Source: Diogma glabrata
Lineage: Eukaryota; Arthropoda; Insecta; Diptera; Cylindrotomidae
DNA length: 64,000 nucleotides
Reading direction: 5' to 3'
NCBI GenBank assembly: GCA_963693315.1
Contig: OY856188.1
Location: 146,346,945-146,410,944, forward strand
Part shown: positions 32,801-44,536 of the stretch, in pieces
How positions within the stretch are numbered: position 1 is the first letter of the stretch
Layout: each line of letters starts with the position of its first letter
Notes under the pieces: generated by a model
What the model was told of the DNA's origin: nothing
The model's database searches: none
What the model saw: only the letters and a program-made list of their open reading frames with translations
Translations under genes and position numbers: made by a program

Positions 32801-33719
32801 CTATGTGAATCGCTAAATTGAACTAAGCGAGAGAATAAGTTACCGTGCTCATTATATAGTCAAATTTTTAATCTCGCAGTAACTCGAATAAAGTATTTAG
32901 ATGGGAGATAATTAATTTACATCAGATTTTCAAATTATTGGGAACTTATTATAGTTCACAAAACCGTTTGCTATTTGATAATATTGTACGAGAATAAGGT
33001 TGGGATACCGAATATTTCTGACACATCCATAATATTTATAATTGAATCCAAAATGAATTAAATGCAGATGCGATCAATGTTATGATGTTTGGACGTTTAT
33101 TAAACTACACCCTACTATATCAGCACAGTGAAGTTCAGTTTAATAACGGAAGGATTGTTTAAAGCAAAATACTCATACAAAGATAAATCAAATGTTTAAC
33201 AAAGCAAAAATAGTAATTCGTTGTATGTTGACGATTGGAAACAAAATACACGTAGCCGTTATGAGGTTTTGAAAATTTCGTTGTTTCATTACGGTTTGTG
33301 TTTTAGAAAAAAATTCAAACTCAAGTAGTAAGGCGAGAACAATCGAATGGAAGTATAACGCGCGTCAATTTTAGTGCGTTGCAAGACTAAATTCTGATTA
33401 ATTTTTTGTGATTATACGGATGATGATTAAGGAAGATTATTAATTAATTCAAATTAACCAATATTGTGGTATATTAATGAATAAATAAATCAAGGTAATT
33501 AGTGTAATTTTCTTTCTCCTATACATTTGTCCGGCTATTGCAGATTTAGTAGATTTTAAGAAACGTAAGGAAACTATGGGTTAAGGAAACTACACGAAAT
33601 ATGACTATTGATGATGAAGGGATGAGAATCCATTACAAGCGTTACAGATTAATATAAGGAACAACAACTAAGGAAGCTGCGACTATATTATACTATATTA
33701 TCCCAGACTATCCATTACA
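29836..33719 (-). mobile_element. 5' LTR (right copy), 3,884 bp
   Basis: Nearly identical to 17753-21638. It contains the same CA run (about 30110-30150, two bases shorter) and the same minisatellite (about 30358-31348). Transcription should start within it on the minus strand; the start site cannot be placed from sequence alone. Confidence 0.95.
30358..31348. repeat. Minisatellite inside the LTR (right copy)
   Basis: Same GTTGAATCAAAAA-based array as 18275-19265, in the same order, as expected from reverse transcription copying one LTR into the other. Confidence 0.95.
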
Positions 33720-34515
33720 GACTGTTGCTAAATATTGACGAAATTAGCTTGTACTGTACTGTCTATTGGTTTAAAAATTCGATTTTAATTTATGTTTATA
33801 ACCATACTTCGACTAATAAACTAATAATAAATGTATAAACATCGTAGATAAATTGAAAATCCTTATGATTATATATGTTTGAACAATATATTTCACTATT
33901 AAAAATTCTAGATCAAATCCGTTTAAACTTTAAATCATATTCAAATTTATATTTTTTACACACATTTTTCATAACAAACAAAAACTTTATACAATCCCTG
34001 TGAATGGGCGTGTCTAACAAAATTGTTTTGACATTTTGGCAAACTTACATTTGAGAAATTAAGTAAAAAATTAAATTAGAAAATAATTAATTTTGTGACA
34101 CAAACTTATTGTAAATATATTAAAAATATATACTAAATTGTTTTTTTAACATTTTTTATCACAATATCCTTATCTGATAATTGTAATTTTAGTAGCAAAA
34201 TGTTTTGGAATGTTGACAATTTTTTTACATGTTTTGATGAAGTACACCATTTTTATGAATAAATAACTGTATAAACACAATTAATTGTTGTAAAAAAAAC
34301 AGTTTAAATACTAATTTGTATAAAGCTGAATTACAATTCAATACTTTAAGAACAAAATTCAGAAAAAAGCTCTTTAGTTTGTTTTGAAATACGACGTAAA
34401 CAAATGAAATGACATTGACAGATTGGCAAACTTAACAAAAAATTAAAAAAAAATGCTTCACCGATTATTTGTGTACGTACACGTAGCGACACTTCCTTAT
34501 ATATTTTATTCAATG
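33720..34515. repeat. Large repeat unit, copy C, right part
   Basis: Resumes the unit after the LTR element (GACTGTTGCTAAATATTGACG, compare GATTGTTCCTAAATATTGACG in A and B). It lacks the SINE-like insertion of A and B: ACTAAATTG occurs once at about 34134. It is more diverged from A and B than they are from each other. Homology ends at ATTTTATTCAATG near 34515. Confidence 0.9.
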
Positions 34516-34974
34516 GGGATTTCATACAAAACACAACTTGAATAATTAGAAAAATTATCTATGAAACTTATTTTACTACAATGAAATAATTTAAATTTGT
34601 TTATGAACTATTATTGACTATATATTAAGCATAATACGTAAAATATTTTATTTTTTCTGTCCGTAAAACAAATACGAAAATGGGTTAAATTTTTCATACA
34701 ACTTTGTAAGGGAAATTTTGGCAATTTTTATGTTTGATTTTTGACAGATTTAAGAATAATATTTTATATATTACGCTTAATATATAGTCAATAATACTTT
34801 ATAATCAAATTAAAATTGTGCAATGGTGGTAAAATGAGAAATTTCTTAGAAAACTTTTAAAATTATTCAAGTTGTTTTGTATGGAATCCCATATAAAATT
34901 TTTGTGATTTTTTCTCTTATCCCCCTTTTGCAGCGCCATTGCGGTAAACACCGGAACAGAAAAGTCGCCCTATA
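34516..34974. mobile_element. Rearranged partial palindromic TIR element
   Basis: Contains the inner part of the P1/P2 family (ATTTCATACAAAACACAACTTG, then an inverted order of internal blocks) and one good end (GCAGCGCCATTGCGGTAAAC... to TATA at 34971-34974). The left arm end is missing. Confidence 0.7.
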
Positions 34975-35519
34975 GGGCGATTTTTCTGTTCTGGTGTTTA
35001 CCGCAATGGCGCTGCAAAAAGGGGATAAGAGAATAAATTCAAAAACTTTTATATGGGATTTCATACAAAACACAACTTGAATAATTTTAAAAGTTATCTA
35101 TGAAATTTCTCATTTTACCACAATTGAACAATTTTAATTTGCTTATGGAGTATTATTGACTATATTTTAAGCGTAATATATAAAATATTATTCTTAAGTC
35201 GCTCAGAAAAGAAACATAAAAATTGTCAAAATTTTCCATACAAAGTTGTATGAAAAATTTAACCTATTTTCGTATTTGTTTTACGGACAGAAGAAAAGAA
35301 AATATTTTATATATTAAGCTTAATATATAGTCAATAATACTTCATAAACAAATTTAAATTATTTAATTGTAGTAAAATGAGAAATTTCATAGATAACTTT
35401 TAAAATTATTCAAATTGTGTTTTGTATGGAATTCCATATAAAATTTTTGTGATTTTTTCTCTTATCCCCTTTTTGCAGCCCCATTGCGGTAAACACCGGA
35501 ACAAAAAAATCGCCCTATA
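34971..35519. mobile_element. Palindromic TIR element, copy P4
   Basis: Complete copy of the TATAGGGCGATTTTT family, tandemly joined to the partial copy on its left through a shared TATA. On its right a small MITE (35520-35711) begins directly after its last TATA (35516-35519). Confidence 0.85.
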
Positions 35520-35711
35520 CACCAGAGCTAAACTATGCTAGCTATGTTTTTAAAAAATAATGTTTTAATGCGAATGTTTTTAAAAAAAGATGTATTGTTT
35601 CCGTTTTTATTTTCTTTTTTAAATGTTTTGTTTCCGTAATGTTTTTTTCTATAATTACTTTATATACATTATGTTTTATAAAAACATAGATCGTATAGTT
35701 TATCTCCGGTG
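35520..35711. mobile_element. 192-bp MITE with CACC(A/G)GAG ends
   Basis: Inverted ends of about 33 bp: left CACCAGAGCTAAACTATGCT, right (reverse complement) CACCGGAGATAAACTATACG, both continuing to CTATGTTTTT. TATA lies on both sides (35516-35519 and 35712-35715), which suggests a TA or TATA target duplication created by insertion at the end of P4. Confidence 0.75.
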
Positions 35712-35783
35712 TATAGCGCCTAATTCCTGATTATTTGAAAGAATCACGATTACTTATTTTGCTTTAATGCATGTTAATAATTG

Positions 35784-37789
35784 ATACTAGTTTCCCACCG
35801 CAGAAATTTACTATGTAGTATAGCAAATATTTGATATTAGTTTGATTTCTCACCGTTCATATTATATAAAGATAATGTTTCGGTGGGAAACCAAACCTAA
35901 CTTGACACTAGAATAAAATTGATATATCAAAATACCGTACTGTCAATTTTATATTTGATATTAGCGTTATAGTTTTTAAAATGAAATTTACAACCCAGAG
36001 AAAATCAAACTAGATTTAGACCAGCCCTGCCATCGTTTTTGAACAGCATAAAATACATATAAGTTTCGGATTGGTTTTTGTGAACAATTAAGCTTAAGTA
36101 CATATTGCAAATCACTTGAATTTTGCAATTCGAAATAATTTTTCATTTTCTCTAAAATTCCTTTAGAAAAAATTTTGTTGTGTTTCGTGTCAGAATTCGA
36201 ACTACACTCATCAGAGACACATCGTTCAAATTCCGTGTGTCTTACACAACTTAGCCAAAGCGGCGATGACGAAACATATTTTAATTTTGATGTTCAGATA
36301 ATTTCTAAATTGAAACTTCATCATTTTTCATATTTACTTAAGTTGAATTTTTCATCTATGATTACATATTGAAAATTGTATTTCTTTGGTATTTTTTGTA
36401 TTAAATTTCTAGATATTACGATGTGTGAATTCATAGGATGAGAGAATATTTCGTCAACATCTAAGTCAACATTCTAATCAACATCCTAAGTCACGAGTGT
36501 AAAGTCATTATTGATTGTTGCCAATCAATGCGAAACTTAATATCTGACGTAAAGTCAATATGTTGTTATATTTTTGGTTAGGAAATATAGACAACATTAG
36601 GGGAATTTTTAATTTCGGATTGGTTTTTGTGAACAATTAAGCTTAAGTACATATTGGAAATCACTTGAATTTTGCAATTCGAAATAATTTTTCATTTTCT
36701 CTAAAATTCCTTTAGAAAAAATTTTGTTGTGTTTCGTGTCAGAATTCGAACTACACTCATCAGAGACACATCGTTCAAATTCCGTGTGTCTTACACAACT
36801 TAGCCAAAGTGGCGATGACGAAACATTTTAATTTTGATGTTCAGATAATTTCTAAATTGAAACTTCATCATTTTTCATATTTACTTAAGTTGAATTTTTC
36901 ATCTATGATTACATATTGAAAATTGTATTTCTTTGGTATTTTTTGTATTAAATTTCTAGATATTACGATGTGTGAATTCATAGGATGAGAGAATATTTCG
37001 TCAACATCTAAGTCAACATTCTAATCAACATCCTAAGTCACGAGTGTAAAGTCATTATTGATTGTTGCCAATCAATGCGAAACTTAATATCTGACGTAAA
37101 GTCAATATGTTGTTATATTTTTGGTTAGGAAATATAGACAACATTAGGGGAATTTTTAATTTCGGATTGGTTTTTGTGAACAATTAAGCTTAAGTACATA
37201 TTGGAAATCACTTGAATTTTGCAATTCGAAATAATTTTTCATTTTCTCTAAAATTCCTTTAGAAAAAAAATTTTTTTTCAGACAGAGACATTAAATATTC
37301 TCTCATCCTATGAATTCACACATCGTAATATCTAGAAATTTAATACAAAAAATACCAAAGAAATACATATAAGTTTTATTCTATAACGTCTTTTTTAAAT
37401 AATTCTCTCACGGAAACCAAACGTCTACGTTGACTACGTTTTTCATGTCCTATTCCTTTATAATGCTATACTAAACATATCTATATCATAATCAACAATT
37501 AATACATACACTTTAATTTATTAAATATCAGAAATGAATCTTACAAGCTAAAAATCGCAAGAAAACACAATGTTTACAAATTCCATAAAATGACATTTCA
37601 CCTATAAAATAATAATTACGTTTCACACCGTCGATATTATACTTTATTTGATAAGTATTATATTTACTAGCTAGCAAATGAAAATAGCAAATTTAAAATA
37701 ATTGTTGTGATAGTTTGCTTTCACACCATTGCTATTATACTTTATTAAACTATACTAGCTAGCAAATTACTACGGTGGGAAACTAGTAT
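35784..37789. mobile_element. 2.0-kb TIR element, ACTAGTTTCCCACCG ends
   Basis: Left ATACTAGTTTCCCACCGCAG and right (reverse complement) ATACTAGTTTCCCACCGTAG match at 19 of 20. The GTTTCCCACC motif recurs inverted near 35880-35890. AT may be the duplicated target. The interior holds a 548-bp tandem duplication and no recognised transposase. Confidence 0.7.
36063..37270. repeat. Tandem duplication, about 548-bp period, 2.2 copies
   Basis: Copies start with TTTCGGATTGGTTTTTGTGA at about 36065, 36615 and 37161; the third stops after about 110 bp at CCTTTAGAAAAA. Copies 1 and 2 differ by a 4-bp deletion and a few bases. Immediately after the third copy (37285-37365) is an inverted copy of the 36385-36450 segment (CTCATCCTATGAATTCACAC), so the structure can also fold back. 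Confidence 0.9.
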
Positions 37790-37985
37790 GAGAGAAATAG
37801 GTAGCAAAAAATCTATTTTGTTCAGTGTAAGAAATTGTATTACAGTTTGCTTAGGGCCATATCGACAAACCCAACTAAAATCGCAACTACAACTAAAGCC
37901 GTGCATTCACATAAAACAGAAACAGAAACCGAAACTGAAAATTTTCAGTTTCTGTTTCTGTTTCTAATTTGGTTGACGGTGGAGA

Positions 37986-40900
37986 CAGGGGCGTCAATTG
38001 GGTAGGGCTGGGGGGGGCATTGGCCCCCCCCCCAAGGATCTGATACTATCAATACATCGATTCAATAAAATCATCCAATCGTGATAGAATTATACACTAT
38101 AAAAATTTCAATGCACTGTTATTTTGTAAATTCGTCTAATTTTTAGAAGATTTACTTAACTAATATACCAATTTTATCGCATACTATTAATTGAAATATA
38201 TCTGATAATATAATTATTACGTTATATATTATTTTGGCCCGACTAAAGTACAGTTCACCGCAATATTCAAACCGTTATCGTTCTTTGTATCAAGGACTAG
38301 AGCGCCACCGATACGAAAGGCGGTCGTATTGCTTCTAATCTTCTGATGAAATCAGTTTTATAAACAAAACACGATCGTTATTCCAAAAACGCCGTGGGTG
38401 CGCATTTTGACAAAATTCTATCGTACTATAAGGTGCGCGGCATCACCGCTTTTAGAAGAACGATTGTGTTTTGCTTATAAGATATTCGTGTCTGAGCCAG
38501 AGGAAACAAAATATTTCATTAGTATAGGGTTCCTCGAGAGTTTATAGTGCAGTATTTCACATTCAAATCTCAATTGTTATTGGTAATTTTTATAAACTTA
38601 AAAGTAAGTACATGCATGAGAACACAACCTAATTATACCCCACTTATTTGGAGAACCCTGACTGTTTGGACTTGTTTTTTATCTATATCATATTGTACAA
38701 ACTTTACAAGACTTTTTTAAAAACAATAAATAAAAAACAATTCTAAAATGTAAAATCCTATAACATATCAAAAGTTTTCTTGATAGTTGTGCTAATTTTT
38801 ATAAAATGAATGAAAATAATTACGGGAGTGATTTAAATTTATTGGGTTATTTCCAGTGATTTTATAATAGTGAATGTTTTATAATGGACAAGCAATATTT
38901 TCTAACGACACGAACAAATATTTAAGTTATGTAAATATTTTCAAAGTATGTTATGCAAACTTGCTGACAAATTCTTTTCGCTATATGGACTATAATTTTT
39001 AATTCATAAAATAGCAAAAATTATATATTTGGTTGGTTATAATAAAATCCAAAACGTATTCTAAACGTCAATCTTTGCTCATTTTTTTTATACAGTCACA
39101 GTTAGGGAGAAACTATTATTTTTTTGTGGTAGGTTTTTCTTATAGATTTAAAAGAAGCTCGCAATAATTGTACAATTTTGAATCAAATGAAAAATTTACG
39201 CACGTTTATGGGTAGTAAACTGACCAGAAGTCCCATGCTGCGTGAAAATGTCACACATTTCATTGCGTTGTCCCACGGAGAAATCTGTCCCACGAAGCGT
39301 CCCACGAAACAAATATTTCCACCACATTTGCCCGCATTATCGAAATAATCAACAAGTCTTATATCTACCTACGTACAGTTTGCGCAATATCTTAGTCAAA
39401 GCAATGGCTTCACAGTTTTTTCTTGCAGTTTGTATAATGTTATGTATATGTTGATTTAACCATATTGAGAGAACAAACCAGTGCAATATTTTTTTTACTA
39501 AAATAGTGTTTTAACTATAATTTTCTTAAAAATACTAAACTCAGTTATTTCACTTCAATAATTTACATATCTTTAATGTCAGCGAAAAGGTTTCTTTGTT
39601 TATAGAAACATCTCCCCGGTGTGTATACGAGAGATCGAAAGTATATTATGAAAAACAAAATTCAAAATATTTTACTTAAAAAGACTCAGTTTTGCGTATA
39701 CATTCATAAAAATTTAAATTTTTAAACCAGAGTTTACAATTTTCCTTTATTCGAGCACTCATTTCGATCCTTTGAAATAATATTCAAAAAATAAAATCTT
39801 CATAATTTGAATATCGTTCTTACTCGTATAAGAGTAAAATTTTGGTTTTTTCGATTTTACTCCTTTGGAGCAGATTACATTTTCCTGTTATTTCATTCGA
39901 TTTGTAAAAGAAGGAAATTAGTCACTCTACGTCATCCTTTATATTCATTTTTCTAACAATACATGAATAATTGAACGAATCATTCGAAGCATTTTACGTT
40001 GGAAAGCATCAAATTTGACGCATATATAAATGTTTTGAGTATTTGAAAGAAAATATTTATTTCAATTTAGTAGCAAGAATGATATTTTGTTATTTTTACT
40101 CCTGTATGTGAGAGTGTTATATTTTTTTTAAGCTACGCACTCTGAAAGAACAAAGTAAAGGAGTGGTATAGGTAGCGTTTCAAACTCTGTTTAAAACACA
40201 CTTTAACTAGGTAGCTCAAAAGTAAAATTATTATTTTCTAATTCATAATTTTTTTCTCAATAAAGAACAAAGTAAACAGCATAAAAACTTGATAAATGGT
40301 ATAGATTTGCAAAAGATAGAACGAGAGGTATACTGTATACCTCTTATACTTACAGAATACAGAAAAGATATTAATTATTTAGTAAAATAAAAATAAATTG
40401 TTTCAATTGTTTTGCAGTCTTTACTTGTGTAACAAAAGTTTTAAGCTACTATAAAAGGTAAATTTATACTAATTTTTAAAATTATATTTAAAAAGTTCTC
40501 CTGCAAATCAAGACGGATAGAAAACGTTTACGTAAATTCTTATACGATATTGAATTGGACTATCCTTTTATAAAAAAATCAAAATATAACGACGCAAAAG
40601 TTTAGTGTATTACCAGTCAGAGTGAATTTGCAAATTAACAGTGGACATTATGATATTAAAAGACATATAGATACAGATAAACATAAAAAGGCGTTGCTAT
40701 AAGCCGCCAGCTCCAGTAGCTTAAACATGTTTTGTTGTTATTTTGTTGCAATTTGCGCTGATAACACGAACACCAATTTTAGTGGTGTCACGTCAAGGGG
40801 TGAAAATTTAAAAGCAAGCTAAACTCGAATTTGAACCAGAGTGTATTGGGTATTTGATTCGCAGCCCATATTCTAAATAATGCAATAAGAAATGCTGCTG

Positions 40901-41910
40901 ATTTAAATGGCAGGGTTAAAAAAATTTGGATATTTTACTGTCTTTACTGAAGACGTTGAAGGAGTTCTGCGGCAAAAGTAATGTCGAACATAACCAACTT
41001 ATTGTGAAACTCGCTGGCTGGCGGTAATGCCAGCACTAGAAAGAATTTAGAAAATGTACGGACCACTGCAAGCACATTTCCTAACGGTTGAATGTCCAAT
41101 TAAAATAAAAGAATTTTTTGAAGAATTAAATAGTAAACAAATAGTAAAGGAAAGCATTAAATAGTAATTTTATGCACAATCTAGTTAGCACATTTTCACC
41201 GTTCCACTTTCTCGCAATAGAAATTCTAATTAGTTAGTATTTGGAAGAATGTTTGCATTTTGTCCCACATTTTAACGATTTGGCTCTGGTCAGTTTAGGG
41301 TAGACATAACTCTTTCTCTCTGAGACAAATAAAGGAAAACAAACAAACAAACAAACAAAAAAACGATTCGACATAAGAGGAGTCACGTAGGGATTGCAAT
41401 CCCGTGGTGTTTTATGGATCCTGGGACTATGTGACTCATAAATTTTAAATCCCGGGATGCCCGGGATCTAAAAAATCGTATTGAAAAACCATCCTTTTTT
41501 ATCTATGCTGCACGATCTGCTGTGGTTTACAAATTCACTCTCTGAACAGTTACAAAGCAAAAATATAATAATTTCTAGCACAAGCGCTTTAATTAAAACT
41601 ACTTTCTTGATGCTTAAACAATGCAAAGATGATACCGAGATGAAATTTGAAATTATTTTTAACAAATGAAGGGATTTTGCAGAAGTTTGCGGCATTCTCT
41701 TCGATGAAACAACACCAGAAGACTAGCAGAGTAACCAATGTACCAGTGTACCAAAAGCATTTTATTTTTATTTCTAAGTCGATGCATTTAAATGCTTTTA
41801 AATATATGTGTGTATAAAAATGTATATGTTATGTTTTACGAAAAAAATCTTTTTATGTCATTTAAATTTTCGCCCCCCCCCCCCAAGATTTTGGTGAAAT
41901 GACGCCACTG
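37986..41910 (+). mobile_element. 3.9-kb hAT-family element with decayed transposase
   Basis: Ends CAGGGGCGTCAATT and (reverse complement) CAGTGGCGTCATTT are typical hAT ends. The 8-bp flanks are GGTGGAGA (37978-37985) and GGTGGTGA (41911-41918), a target duplication with one later change. Runs of 7-13 G/C lie just inside both ends. Relics on the plus strand include a zinc-finger-like SGHYDIKRHIDTDKHKKAL (about 40640-40700) and a transposase-core-like ECPIKIKEFFEELN (about 41090-41140), with many stops. A frame at 41481-41669 resembles an insect hAT-related domain but is weak. A (CAAA)n tract at 41340-41362 may mark another insertion. Confidence 0.8.
40500..41145 (+). pseudogene. hAT transposase relic
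   Basis: Scattered coding pieces in several frames. DYPFIKKSK then the His/Lys-rich SGHYDIKRHIDTDKHKKAL resemble the N-terminal zinc finger found in insect hAT-related proteins. HAAHILNN-like and FGYFTVFTEDVEGVLRQK pieces near 40865-40970 and VKLAGW...MPALERI near 41010-41050 resemble the insertion and catalytic regions. ECPIKIKEFFEELN follows. Stops and frameshifts separate all of these. Family assignment is from motif similarity only. Confidence 0.6.
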
Positions 41911-42478
41911 GGTGGTGAATAATAAAACAGAAACAGAAACCGAATTTTAAGATGGCAGCTGTCATATTATATTATATATGCCAAAATTAAAATATATATA
42001 TTTAACCCAATTAAAATTGAAAAAATTATATTAATATAAAAAAAGTATTGTAATTCAATAAACTGTGTATTTTATTTTTCATTCATATAAATAAAAAATA
42101 ACACAATTTTGTAATGTATAGTGAAGAAGAAATTTATTTTTTTCGTTATCGCACATAATAATATCCATCAAAAAGAATCGAGCTAAATTCAACGTTATTT
42201 TTGACTAAATATTTATTTCTTAAAATAATGTACAATCCCGTTACATAAATTTAAAATAATATGGTCACGTGACAGTTTCTGGACCAGAAACAATTAAATT
42301 TTAATTGTTTCTGGTCCAGACAAAACAGACGAATTTTCAGTTTCTGTTTCTGTTTCTAAATTAGGTTTCTGTTTCTGTTGCTGTCAAATTTGTATGAAAT
42401 TCGGTTTCTGTTTCTGTTTTATGTGAATTGAGTATTTTCCTTAAAATATTTTGACAGATAAAATAGTTGATTTTAAAG

Positions 42479-43453
42479 CCGGGGGCCAAAAGTGAATTTT
42501 TGTTGATACAAAATCGTCAGTTTTTGTATGAAAAGTGTTAAAAAATAAACTAAAAATTTATCTAGGAGTTGTTAATTACATTTAAACAAGTAGTAAGTAT
42601 AAACTGGTTAAAAATATTTCATAAATTTATGTTAAATCGATGTTTTTGGTTGCCCGCAGTGTTGTTTAGTTACTGGAAAATCTTCAGTTTTATTTATGAG
42701 AAATGCCCGAAAATGATTTACAATAGTTAAATAATAAACTAAACTACAAATTAATAATAATATTAATACAAGTGGTGTGTCTAAATTTGTGAAATATATT
42801 CAATAAATTTATGTTAAAATCAATGTTATATTGCTGTATGTAATCTCGTTACGTCGTTACATTTCTGTATGTAATCTGTCGTTACGTCGCTATAATCTGT
42901 CTAATGATAACTAGAAATCAGTAATTATGTATTAAAATTTACTGCAAAACCAATAATAATGCAAATATATTAAAAACAATTTAAATACAACGCAAAACGA
43001 CCTTGATTTGCAAGAAATAACAATTATTTAAGGTTTTCGAAATACAAATCAGCTGATCACATATGTCAAGTTTTTTTCGGGAAAAAATGTGTACTATAAA
43101 CAAAAAACATTGACTTTAGCATAAATTTATTGAACATATTTAACAAATTTATATATACCCTTGTATTAATACTATTATTAACTTGTAGTTCAGTTTAATA
43201 TTTAACTAGTTTAAACTGTTTTTTGACTCTTTTCATACACAAAACTGAAAATTTTCCAGTAACTAAACATCACTACTGGCAACCAAAAACATTGATTTAA
43301 CACTAATTTATTGAATATTTTTAACCACTTTATACATAATACTTTTATAAATGTTATTAACAATTCCTAGTTACATTATTAAATTATTTTTTAACATTTT
43401 ACATACAAAAACTGAAGATTTTGTATTAACATAAATTCACTATTGGCCCCCGG
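42479..43453. mobile_element. Foldback element, about 975 bp, CCGGGGGCCAA ends
   Basis: Long imperfect inverted repeats: left CCGGGGGCCAAAAGTGAATT and right (reverse complement) CCGGGGGCCAATAGTGAATT. Similarity continues inward for several hundred bases through AAACTGACGATTTTGT-like and CTAGGA(G/A)TTGTTAA blocks. Internal arms repeat the motif TTGGTTGCC. No clear target duplication and no coding sequence. Confidence 0.75.
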
Positions 43454-43551
43454 ATATATGTAAGTATTTTTAATATTTCATTTTGACGTTTAAGTAAAAA
43501 GGTCAATGCACGGCTTAAAGTGTCAGTTTTGGTATTTTTAAACCACATTAA

Positions 43552-44468
43552 CAGGCTGATTCTGACATACCCTCACAGATGTAAAAATAATCATAGTAAA
43601 GACTTTTCTCTTAGCTAAGACTAAAACCTCTTAAATGCGATTCTGTATGTAGTCACAACTGTGAGATGTCAAAAAAAACCTCTTAACGTATAAGACCATC
43701 AAACATGGTCATCTTAAGCATCATAATTTAATGTTACATATTTTTTTATTTGAATTCTTGTATGAAAAATTATATTAATAAAGGATAAAATATTATTTAT
43801 GTAATTATTATAAAATTTATAATAATTATCTATATTTTATTATAGTTTGAATCAAAAATATAAAACAAAATATATATTGATAATGATTTTAAATAAAATG
43901 GCGATTGAAAATTATATATTTGCACTATCAAAGTTTGGTGTCTCATGTTGTTCTATTTGTGCAAATTTTATATAAACTTTAAGAAAAACTATCATTTTTT
44001 TTTCACAAATCTATTGCAAAATAAATAATAATAATCAATATATTATATGGTATAATTTTATATTAATTGTACATAAATCAATAAAATATATTTCAAGATT
44101 GATATTCAATCAATAAAATGGCGGTTGAATATTTTCACAAACAAAAATTATTTATATCTCAAAAAATTTTCCAAAACATAAACTTGATTTTTATAAAAAA
44201 AAACTATTATATAATATTACTATATTTCTTAATAATAATTTATATGGTATTTCAATATGTCTTTAAATTATTTAAAAAGAAAGTATGACATTTTATAATA
44301 ATTTTGTTTATAAAAATAGCCGTTTGAAAGATCTCCAAAATATTTGTAGAATTATTATGAGGTTTTTTATGACAACGTTCACAGAATCGCAATTAAGATA
44401 TTCCTCTTAAAAAAATTGTCATAACAAAAATAATCATAGCTAAGACCTCTTAACTCAGAATCAGCCTG
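43552..44468 (+). mobile_element. 917-bp MITE, CAGGCTGATTCTGA ends, TAA duplication
   Basis: Inverted ends CAGGCTGATTCTGACATACC and (reverse complement) CAGGCTGATTCTGAGTTAAG. TAA at 43549-43551 and 44469-44471. Noncoding. A second copy in opposite orientation lies 68 bp downstream. Confidence 0.9.
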
Positions 44469-44536
44469 TAAATCATCAGTTTTAAATGTAGATTAAAGTT
44501 GTAGTTGCAGATTTAGTCATGGATATCGGTGATTAA

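Larger units (their letters stand above)
17753..33719 (-). mobile_element. Complete 15,967-bp Ty3/Gypsy LTR retrotransposon
   Basis: It has two 3.9-kb LTRs (TG...CA when read on the minus strand), 4-bp target duplication GACT (17749-17752 and 33720-33723), tRNA-Lys primer-binding site, gag, and pol in the order PR-RT-RH-IN. It interrupts repeat unit C, whose uninterrupted form is seen in copies A and B. The LTRs are nearly identical: I see substitutions at about 20008/32091 and 20145/32224 and a 2-bp difference in a CA run. Insertion is therefore recent and the element may still be mobile, apart from one frame break between PR and RT. Its size and LTR length are far above the usual 5-8 kb for Gypsy elements. 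Confidence 0.97.
37907..42426. mobile_element. Third-level nested element rich in CAGAAA repeats
   Basis: Inverted ends TCACATAAAACAGAAACAGA (left) and the same sequence in reverse complement on the right. AT outside both ends (37905-37906 and 42427-42428). Subterminal arrays of CAGAAA/TTTCTG repeat many times at 37914-37970 and 42330-42420. The palindrome CTGGACCAGAAACAATTAAA / TTTAATTGTTTCTGGTCCAG stands at about 42280-42320. The hAT element at 37986 interrupts it. Without the hAT its length is about 0.6 kb. Confidence 0.75.
37897..43515. mobile_element. Second-level nested element, AGCCGTGCATT ends, TAA duplication
   Basis: Left AGCCGTGCATT and right (reverse complement) AGCCGTGCATTGACC are inverted. 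TAA flanks both (37894-37896 and 43516-43518). Inside are the 37907-42426 element and the 42479-43453 foldback element. Its original length without these would be only about 125 bp. Confidence 0.65.

Noticed and set aside
36175..36372. 65-codon plus-strand frame
   Set aside because: Lies in the 548-bp tandem repeat; the second copy has a 4-bp deletion that breaks it, so it is not conserved.
39242..39454. 70-codon frame within the hAT element
   Set aside because: No convincing match to a transposase domain; probably chance within decayed sequence.
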